Positions 58,777 through 64,000 of a stretch of DNA of 64,000 bases are shown one piece after another (the stretch's first letter is position 1; the number at the start of each line of letters is the position of its first letter). The notes beneath the pieces are model-generated. The model was not told the DNA's origin and did not search any database. It saw only the letters and a program-made list of their open reading frames with translations. This stretch comes from SIG220 sp045615545 (lineage in GTDB: Bacteria; Bacillota_I; Bacilli_A; RFN20; CAG-826), in NCBI GenBank assembly GCA_045615545.1, contig JAZLFA010000040.1:1-64000 (forward strand), in the 5' to 3' direction. Position numbers and translations under genes: made by a program.

Positions 58777-59115
58777 ATGTGGAGAACATATCAAGAAGAA
58801 GTAGACATTGGAAACAAAGTTTTTAATCACGTAATGACAAAAACGGAAGCAATGGAACAATTTGATTTAACAAATAACGAGCTTACAACTTGTATTAAAA
58901 AATACATGAAAGAAAACAATATTCCAATCATACCTGAAGTGCTTAATGCTATAAGCATTGAGTTTCCAAATTACTATGATTTAAGTAAAGAGGAATTGAT
59001 CAAAGAAATCATGAAAAAAGACATTGAGGTTGAACGTGCAAAAAAAGGATACACAGTGAGAGGGGGTGGAAAGACAAAGGAGTTCATTTCTATAAAAGAT
59101 GCGAATATCAAATAG
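58777..59115 (+). CDS. IS3-family OrfA
   Basis: 112 residues from the ATG at 58777, which has AGGAGG upstream (the ORF opens earlier, at 58747). Features: TKTEAMEQFDLTNNELTTCIKKY resembling a helix-turn-helix and GYTVRGGGKTKEFISIKD near the end, as in OrfA of IS3 relatives of Bacillota. OrfB follows 2 nt after the stop rather than overlapping it. Confidence 0.75.
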   Translation: MWRTYQEEVDIGNKVFNHVMTKTEAMEQFDLTNNELTTCIKKYMKENNIPIIPEVLNAISIEFPNYYDLSKEELIKEIMKKDIEVERAKKGYTVRGGGKTKEFISIKDANIK

Positions 59116-59117
59116 TA

Positions 59118-59717
59118 ATGCAGCTTTCAAATAAATGGCACGTAAGAGATTTATGCGATGCGATGTCTATATCAAGATCAGGCTTCTATAAATGGAGAAA
59201 AAGAATCAACAATCCATGCAAGACTGTTAAAAAACGAATGGATGATATAATTCTCTTTGAGAAATATCACAAGAAATATCCAAGCCACGGTTATAGATGG
59301 CTTAACGCAAAAATAAGATTAGACCTAGGTTTAGTTATGTCTGATCAATATGCACATAGATGTTGTAAATTCGCTGGAATAAAATCTCAATCAAAACATT
59401 ACCAATATAAAGCGCCAGGAGAAAATAGAAGAGTCTTTGAAAACATGGTTATGTCATCCATAAAAATGGATGGCCCATTACAAGTTGTGGTCTCAGATAT
59501 GACAGCCTTCTGGGCAAATAAAACATATTGGGAATTAACTTTATATATGGATTTGTGGAATGATGAAATCATAGGCTATGGTTTATCAAGCCGAAGAGGT
59601 GATAGAAACACTTATTTCGAAGGATTAAAACAAGTTTGTGAAAAAATAAAAGGAATAGAAGGTCTTGAGTTGATTTTGCACACAGATTGGATAAGTATTG
59701 CAACAGGAATTTTTTAA
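59118..59717 (+). pseudogene. IS3-family OrfB transposase, truncated
   Basis: 199 residues; intact OrfB is about 280. HVRDLCDAMSISRSGFYKW and YPSHGYRWLNAKI are the usual N-terminus. The first catalytic Asp is in QVVVSDMTAFW, and the second in LILHTDW, where the reading frame diverges at once (DWISIATGIF) and stops. The third catalytic residue (Glu) and the C-terminus are missing. A 12-bp direct repeat ATAAGTATTGCA (59691-59702 and 59720-59731) brackets the break and may be a deletion scar. Not active. Confidence 0.85.
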
Positions 59718-59742
59718 ATATAAGTATTGCATAGCAAAAAGA

Positions 59743-59770
59743 GGCTAGATTTAGCCATTTTTTATTTTTT
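59743..59770 (+). terminator. Terminator-like hairpin after the broken transposase
   Basis: GGCTA-GATT-TAGCC then ATTTTTTATTTTTTT. Confidence 0.6.
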
Positions 59771-59945
59771 TGTCATATAATTACTATTGTTGGATTGTAA
59801 AAACTTCTCGCTTAGAACATACCGCATATATGATTCTAGCAAGCTTAAAGACCCAATCACCGACTGGTCTAGAACATAAGGAAGAAACATAGTACATCAG
59901 AAAGAAGAAATTCGTTCTCCACTACGGCATTTACATAAATTAAAA

Positions 59946-59991
59946 AGACTCCAAAATGAGTCTGTTGATGGCTTCGGCCATCTTTTCTTTT
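59946..59991 (+). terminator. Tandem hairpins ending in a UUCG tetraloop
   Basis: First stem AGACT/AGTCT (59946-59950, 59959-59963), then GATGGC-TTCG-GCCATC (59967-59982) followed by TTTTCTTTT. The second is a strong terminator. No intact gene lies directly upstream, so it may end an unrecognised RNA or be a relic. Confidence 0.55.
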
Positions 59992-60003
59992 GCTTTTTGA
60001 GAC

Positions 60004-60064
60004 CTTACGTGTCCTAACATTTAGTCTTAAAAGTGCTTACGTGCCCTAACATTTAAGGACATTC
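60004..60064 (+). repeat. Repeat ACGTGTCCTAACATTTA, copies A and B
   Basis: Copy A 60004-60023 (partial) and copy B 60036-60064 (full, one mismatch). The full unit has a TGTCCT/AGGACA inverted repeat around AACATTTA. Copy C is at 61686-61714, so B and C flank DUF4143 gene 2. Confidence 0.6.
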
Positions 60065-60066
60065 AC

Positions 60067-60094
60067 AAAAAAGTTCGATAAATCGGACTTTTTT
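60067..60094. terminator. Terminator of DUF4143 gene 2
   Basis: AAAAAAGTTCGAT-AA-ATCGGACTTTTTT, nearly the same as the terminator at 57282-57310. Confidence 0.8.
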
Positions 60095-61379
60095 AATTTT
60101 TTAAACAAGCAAGAGGGACTTCATAAACTCCATCTTCTCTCTTTAAAGCAGCTACTCCTTTAGTTATAACCATTAAAAAAGCAGGTTTTCCAGTTTTTTC
60201 TTTATCAATATCGTTGGAAATTTTAATTAATTTTTTTGCTGCCTCATCAATATCTTCTTGATCAGTAAGTTTGACTTCGATTAATGCCCAACTGCCATCT
60301 CTAAATTGAATAACAGCATCTGCTTCGCGATCCATTTGATCTTTATAATGATAAACATTTGCTCCAAAAGTATCACAGTATATTCTTAAATCACGAATTG
60401 CTAATGATTCAAACAAAAATCCAAAAGTATTCATATCACTAAATAACCCTTTTGGACCAATCCCAAGTGAAGCGGCCGCAATAGAAGGATCAACAAAATG
60501 TCTAGTATTTTTTGATCTAATTGAAACTTTGCTTCTTAGATTAGGATTCCAAGCCTCCAATTCCTCTACAACATATAGTCTTTTAAGAGCAAGTAAATAC
60601 TTCTCAAATGTTTTTACATCAAAAGAATTATCATTAGATGCAACATCATTTACAATGACACTATCTGCGCACTGAGATCCAATATTTCTTGAATATGAAC
60701 GCATTATTTTTTTTGCTTTATTTACATCTTTTCTTATTTTAATATCTTTTAGTGAAAATAAATCCTCATTTACAACAGCATCATAAAAATCTATAACTTG
60801 TTGTAATGCAACATCTTTTTCTTGATTAATTGATAATGGCCATCCGCCACGACAAATATAATATGTGTAGTCTTCAATTGTTTTATTAGATAAACATGGT
60901 TCAAATATGCCTTCTTTTAAATTAAGTAACGAAACTTTTCCGTTACTATCTCCGCTTTCAAACAAAGACATAGGTCTCATCATTTTTCTCACAATTCTTC
61001 CTGCACCAGTATGCCTTTCGCCATTATTCTTTGAAATGGTTTTATCGGTAATACTTCCTGTTAATATAAATTGTCCAAAAGATCCGCTCTTATCAACTTG
61101 GTCTTTTATAGAATTCCAAATAAAAGATATTTCCTGCCATTCGTCTATCATAAGTGGTTTTTCACCTTGTTGCAAAAAAATAGTTGGCGAAGCTTTTGCC
61201 AAATCAATATATTGTTGTTTTGTTTCTTCTATTGTTAAATCGATAATAGTTTTTGCTTGTCTAGCTGAAGTTGTTGATTTGCCACACCATTTAGGGCCAA
61301 CCACCAATACAGCTCCTTTTGATTTAAGCGAAAATCTTAACGTTTCATCAAACAATCTTGGTATATAATTTTTTTCCAT
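60093..61379 (-). CDS. AAA ATPase with C-terminal DUF4143 (copy 2)
   Basis: 428 residues, a diverged paralogue of the 57309-58583 gene. P-loop GPKWCGKS (28-35), LMIDEWQE (76-83), QFILTGSI, GRIVRKMMRPMSLFESG, RHFVDPSIAAASLG, and the nuclease-like pair EADAV (352-356) and LIEVKLT (366-372). GAGGATAAT is the ribosome site. Three 23-bp units lie 54-117 nt upstream. Flanked by direct repeats (60036-60064 and 61686-61714), which suggests it moved or duplicated as a unit. Confidence 0.85.
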   Translation of the reverse strand: MEKNYIPRLFDETLRFSLKSKGAVLVVGPKWCGKSTTSARQAKTIIDLTIEETKQQYIDLAKASPTIFLQQGEKPLMIDEWQEISFIWNSIKDQVDKSGSFGQFILTGSITDKTISKNNGERHTGAGRIVRKMMRPMSLFESGDSNGKVSLLNLKEGIFEPCLSNKTIEDYTYYICRGGWPLSINQEKDVALQQVIDFYDAVVNEDLFSLKDIKIRKDVNKAKKIMRSYSRNIGSQCADSVIVNDVASNDNSFDVKTFEKYLLALKRLYVVEELEAWNPNLRSKVSIRSKNTRHFVDPSIAAASLGIGPKGLFSDMNTFGFLFESLAIRDLRIYCDTFGANVYHYKDQMDREADAVIQFRDGSWALIEVKLTDQEDIDEAAKKLIKISNDIDKEKTGKPAFLMVITKGVAALKREDGVYEVPLACLKN

Positions 61380-61432
61380 ATTAAATTATCCTCAAAGGTA
61401 TGATACATCATTAATAAATTAATGTAAATACT

Positions 61433-61495
61433 AAATCCCAAAAATGTAAGTAAATAAATCCCAGAAATGTAAGTAAATAAATCCCAAAAATATAA
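61433..61495. repeat. Three 23-bp tandem units upstream of DUF4143 gene 2
   Basis: The core TCCCA begins at 61436, 61459 and 61482, exactly 23 bp apart. Units 1 and 2 are identical except for one base; unit 3 is cut short. A worn fourth copy (AATGTAAATA, 61421-61430) may precede them. Same spacing and placement as the array before gene 1, but a different core sequence. Confidence 0.75.
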
Positions 61496-61497
61496 AA

Positions 61498-61611
61498 TTA
61501 CTTAATATGTTTTATAGCACCATTGATTTTTTTAGATGAACAATAATTACGTGCAGTTCTTTCTGAGATATTCCATTTTTCTGAATATTTTTTAACTGAT
61601 ATAAATTTCAT
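61498..61611 (-). pseudogene. Small helix-turn-helix protein fragment
   Basis: 37 residues: MKFISVKKYSEKWNIS followed by ERTARNYCSSKKINGAIK. This matches the start of small MerR/excisionase-like HTH proteins (SVKEYAEKWGIS-ERRVRKYC-GRIEGA), which normally continue with a Trp-Ile-Pro tail. The frame stops after HIK, right where the 23-bp repeats begin, so the gene seems cut by the adjoining module. No clear ribosome site. Confidence 0.5.
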
Positions 61612-61880
61612 GCTTTGGTAATACCATCAGACGGCAAGAAGTTCAATACTTTAATAAAGTTTTATTTTTTATGCCGTTTACAATTCATACGTGTCCTAAC
61701 ATTTAAGGACATTCTTGATTGCAAATACACATGAAATGTCGTGTGTATTTTTATTTTGTAATATTAATGAAATTTGCTTGCAAATAAATGACTTATTAAT
61801 ATTATTTGTTGCTTTTTATCGCAAAGACTATCAAAAAGAGGCATAATTATATTATGCTAATCAAAAAGGAAGTTAAATGA
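61612..61880. other. Non-coding region before degV
   Basis: Contains repeat copy C (61686-61714) and a hairpin AAATACAC/GTGTATTT (61723-61750) followed by TTATTTTG. I see no gene. The degV ribosome site AAGGAAG is at the right end. Confidence 0.5.
61686..61714 (+). repeat. Repeat ACGTGTCCTAACATTTA, copy C
   Basis: 29-bp copy matching 60036-60064 at nearly every base, 1.65 kb away and in direct orientation, bounding DUF4143 gene 2 and its upstream array. Confidence 0.65.
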
Positions 61881-62783
61881 ATGACTAATTATAAAATCAT
61901 TACCGATAGTTCCAGTGATATTCCAACTGACATAAGAGAAAAACACGGAATTGACTATTTTCAAATGGGTATTGTCGTAGATGGCGAACAAATGCCAGCG
62001 GATTTAGATTGGAAAACATATACTCCAGATGAACTATATGGTTGGTTATCTGCAGGAAGAAAATTAAAAACAAACCTTATTACAGTAGAAACATTTATTA
62101 ATAAAATTAAGCAATACTTTGAAAAGGGTATCGATGTTTTATATCTTGGTTGCTCAACCGCATTAACCGGATCATTAAACAGTTTTAATTTAGCAAAAGA
62201 AATATTAATGGAAGAATATCCTTCTAGAAGAATGGAAGCAGTACAAACTTATGCTGCAGCAGCAACATTAGGTATGTTAGTTGTGGATGCAGCAAGAGAG
62301 CAAGAAAAGGGCGCTGATATCGACACCGTTATGAAATGGGTTGAAGATCATCGTTTCTTCTATAACCAATTCTGCACAGTTGATACATTAACTTTCTTAA
62401 AAGATGCTGGAAGAATTAAAGGCACAGCTGCTTTCTTCGGAAATATTGTTGGTGTTAAACCTGTCTTTATTTCGGATCGAAAAGGAAATAATCTTGTTAT
62501 CGAAAAACTTAGAGGTACAAAAGCGAGTTTGAATGCTATATATCAACATATTATGGATGTAATTGATCTCAATCACGCATCTAGAGTTGTTATTGCTCAT
62601 TCCGGAGTAAGTGATCGCGCTGAATTGTTAAAAGCGCGTTTCTTGGAAGCTGGAATAAAAGAAGTAATTATTGTTCCACTTGGACCAATTATTGGAATTA
62701 CTTGTGGGCCAGGCACAATATCAACCTTCTGTTATGGTAAAGAAGTTACCAGATACGAAGGCGACGGAATTAGTGTTAAATAG
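61881..62783 (+). CDS. DegV-family fatty-acid-binding protein
   Basis: 300 residues. YKIITDSSSDIPTDIREK and GCSTALTGSLNSFNLAKE are the N-terminal DegV marks; the fatty-acid carboxylate-binding Ser/Thr lie in these. TLTFLKDAGRIKG and SVDR-like VIAHSGVSDRAELLKARF are C-terminal marks. DegV proteins (FakB) present fatty acids to the FakA kinase; FakA is not in this window. AAGGAAG ribosome site. Confidence 0.9.
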   Translation: MTNYKIITDSSSDIPTDIREKHGIDYFQMGIVVDGEQMPADLDWKTYTPDELYGWLSAGRKLKTNLITVETFINKIKQYFEKGIDVLYLGCSTALTGSLNSFNLAKEILMEEYPSRRMEAVQTYAAAATLGMLVVDAAREQEKGADIDTVMKWVEDHRFFYNQFCTVDTLTFLKDAGRIKGTAAFFGNIVGVKPVFISDRKGNNLVIEKLRGTKASLNAIYQHIMDVIDLNHASRVVIAHSGVSDRAELLKARFLEAGIKEVIIVPLGPIIGITCGPGTISTFCYGKEVTRYEGDGISVK

Positions 62784-62786
62784 ATA

Positions 62787-62805
62787 AGCGGGCAACCGCT
62801 TTTTC
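62787..62805 (+). terminator. degV terminator
   Basis: AGCGG-GCAA-CCGCT then TTTTC, 4 nt after the stop. Confidence 0.75.
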
Positions 62806-62831
62806 TTTAACAAAAAAAGCAAGAAGACAGT

Positions 62832-62865
62832 CCCCACTTCAAATCACTTGTGATTAAGTGGTGGG
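62832..62865 (+). mobile_element. Solo IS200/IS605-type end palindrome
   Basis: CCCCACTT...AAGTGGTGGG around an inner AATCAC-TT-GTGATT stem. This long, nearly perfect foldback resembles the subterminal hairpins recognised by TnpA of IS200/IS605 elements. No transposase is nearby, so it would be a remnant or a non-autonomous palindrome. Confidence 0.5.
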
Positions 62866-62895
62866 AGCTAGTATGTCACTAATTTAAATCAAAAA

Positions 62896-62917
62896 GAAAA
62901 AGTCCACCATGGACTTT
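62896..62917 (-). terminator. Terminator of the 62940 gene
   Basis: Minus-strand AGTCCA-TGG-TGGACT followed by TTTTTC; A/T tracts on both sides. Confidence 0.75.
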
Positions 62918-62939
62918 TCTATTATAGATATTATTAATA

Positions 62940-63296
62940 CTATTCAGATACTTTGGCATCAACCACTTCTTCGGTCTTATTTCTAGCAAGACGAGCAGCA
63001 CGTCTTTGTGTTTTCTCATAATCACGATCAACATTTTTCGCATAGATAATTAAGACAACAACAGCGCATGTAACAGCGATTGCCATGAGAATTAAGCCCC
63101 AGCCAAAGAAAGAAAGACCAAAAAGGTTTTTTATCACATTACTCGCTTGGAGTAATTGATTGTCTTTAAGAGGAAGCGCTAAATTGTCAGCTACTAAGCC
63201 AAGAATGGTATAGGTAAATCCCCATAAAAATAATGCGCCATTAATTAGGTACCAGACAATTTCAAATTTTGATAATTTTCCTTTAGTTTTATTCAT
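62940..63296 (-). CDS. Hypothetical two-helix membrane protein
   Basis: 118 residues with hydrophobic segments at about 12-35 and 58-86, then a charged cytosolic tail (AKNVDRDYEKTQRRAARLARNKTEEVV). Not recognised. AAAGGAGAG precedes the ATG. It lies 24 nt downstream of the next gene and is probably co-transcribed with it. Confidence 0.7.
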   Translation of the reverse strand: MNKTKGKLSKFEIVWYLINGALFLWGFTYTILGLVADNLALPLKDNQLLQASNVIKNLFGLSFFGWGLILMAIAVTCAVVVLIIYAKNVDRDYEKTQRRAARLARNKTEEVVDAKVSE

Positions 63297-63320
63297 AATG
63301 TCTCTCCTTTAGTTAAGCTA

Positions 63321-64000
63321 TTAAGCTTCAGGAACTTCTTCCTTCTTATTTTCGTTATTTTTCTTGATGGTTTCAAGCATTTCTTTTAATGCTGCATCAT
63401 AAGATGCTTGGTATTCAGGTGCAATTTTGTTAATTGCATTTGAGAAATTTTCCATTGAGGCCTTAAAGAAATCAGCGAATGGTTTGCCATCTCTTCTTTC
63501 TCTTCTACCTTCAGTCATTTCGATAAGCTCGATGTTATCATCCATGATATCAAGTGTCTCATTATCAGTGCAGTGAGCGTGGGCTCTTACAAATCTGATC
63601 ATTGTGGCCATCTTGCTTAACTCATTTTGAACGATGTAATTACTTTGTGGAGTAGCTTGTCCTTTACTCTCACCCATTACTTTTTGGAATTCTGAGAAAC
63701 TCTTTTGGTATTCTTGCATTACTAAGTAAGACTTAAGTAAGCGGTCAAACCTTTCATCTAAGTTAACAAGTTTAGCAGTAATTTCTTCAACTTGTCCTTT
63801 ACTTCTTGCAAAGTTAACGTGGGAATAAAGAATATCTCTTAATGTTTCACTTAAATAAATAACATAGTCATAAATTTTTTGATGTTGTGTATGATCTACA
63901 CGAATTTTGTCATCAGCAGTTTTGACTAAAACAGTAGAATCTTCCCCATAGATTTCTTTTAAAAATTCTTGATACTTCTCTTTAAATTGAGTAAGTTTTT
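63321..64000 (-). CDS. Hypothetical coiled-coil-type protein, 5' end outside the window
   Basis: The frame is open through the right edge of the window; at least 225 residues are visible. It is charged and helical (for example QFKEKYQEFLKEIYGED, ARSKGQVEEITAKLVNLDERF, FADFFKASMENFSNAINKI) with no membrane segment and a Lys/Glu-rich end. An internal Met at 63719 is not the start, since coding continues upstream without a stop. No family recognised; possibly a partner of the membrane protein downstream. Confidence 0.7.
   Translation of the reverse strand, partial: KLTQFKEKYQEFLKEIYGEDSTVLVKTADDKIRVDHTQHQKIYDYVIYLSETLRDILYSHVNFARSKGQVEEITAKLVNLDERFDRLLKSYLVMQEYQKSFSEFQKVMGESKGQATPQSNYIVQNELSKMATMIRFVRAHAHCTDNETLDIMDDNIELIEMTEGRRERRDGKPFADFFKASMENFSNAINKIAPEYQASYDAALKEMLETIKKNNENKKEEVPEA

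Larger units (their letters stand above)
59718..60092. other. Non-coding junction with hairpins and repeats
   Basis: A 375-bp stretch without a convincing gene. It contains a terminator-like hairpin (59743-59756), a tandem hairpin pair ending in a UUCG loop (59946-59991), two copies of a CCTAACATTTA repeat (60004, 60036) and the terminator of DUF4143 gene 2. A 42-codon minus-strand ORF (59762-59890) has no supporting features. Confidence 0.6.

Noticed and set aside
59762..59890. 42-codon minus-strand ORF (MFLPYVLDQSVIGS...)
   Set aside because: No ribosome site, no family, in a scrambled non-coding junction.
61433..61495. CRISPR array
   Set aside because: The 23-bp units are contiguous with no spacers, only three copies, and no cas genes are in the window.
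1..64000. Mycoplasma-type code with TGA as Trp
   Set aside because: TGA ends several genes at sensible places (glgC, the DUF5677-like gene) and Trp is encoded by TGG throughout.

Overview
The window is an AT-rich bacterial chromosome segment with dense, mostly operonic genes, strong GGAGG-type ribosome sites inside operons, and TGA used as a stop codon (for example at the glgC/glgD overlap). It therefore uses the standard bacterial code, not the Mycoplasma code. Gene content (GlgC/GlgD pair, RNase J, Spx, YlbF, RqcH, GlpK with the HPr-site histidine, eukaryote-like ProRS) and the gmk-priA-rsmB-rlmN-prpC-prkC-rpe-rpmB order point to Bacillota, class Bacilli, probably a reduced lineage near Erysipelotrichales/RF39/Mollicutes. 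The lineage is inference; no rRNA gene is present.

Layout. 0-5.8 kb: a minus-strand operon nagB-ROK kinase-glgC-glgD-glgA (amino-sugar entry and glycogen synthesis). 5.9-8.0 kb: dCMP deaminase, folD, a divergent ThyX-like protein and rpmB. 8.2-18.2 kb: a compacted version of the Bacillus gmk-to-rpe region, with a catalytically dead RsmB, a soluble PrkC-like kinase, and divergent rqcH. 18.2-26.5 kb: pfp (PPi-phosphofructokinase), atpI-like, atpBEFHAGDC and trmL; the c subunit carries a two-carboxylate, Na+-type motif. 26.7-37.4 kb: uridine-kinase-like protein, glpK/pepP cluster, CPBP and TraX membrane proteins, thioredoxin, tRNA-Gly, rdgB. 37.3-44.5 kb: HAD phosphatase, a lipoprotein/ABC module, an anti-sigma/STAS pair, tRNA-Ser(GCU), proS. 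44.5-57.3 kb: degenerate EAL protein, tRNA-Ser(CGA), YitT, coaD-rsmD-ylbF, def, rnj, maf, nadK with a split EIIB-like gene, CYTH, spx, trpS, rluD and tRNA-Ser(GGA). 57.3-62.9 kb: an accessory island next to that tRNA with two AAA ATPase/DUF4143 genes, a broken IS3 element, repeats, an HTH fragment and an IS200/IS605-like palindrome. 61.9 kb onward: degV and two genes of unknown function, the last cut by the window edge.

Cross-cutting patterns. (1) Many monocistronic or first genes have a -10 box only 6-8 nt before the ATG and no Shine-Dalgarno, so they look leaderless. (2) Promoters are fused to the preceding terminator: the -35 boxes of rdgB and rnj lie in terminator hairpin loops. (3) Each of the two DUF4143 genes is preceded by its own array of three units spaced exactly 23 bp apart, with a different core in each. 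(4) A small membrane ORF and an EIIB-like ORF overlap in the -1 frame across an in-frame A AAA AAG slippery site. Patterns 3 and 4 are the strongest candidates for undescribed biology. All functional calls rest on reading motifs and context; no database search was run.
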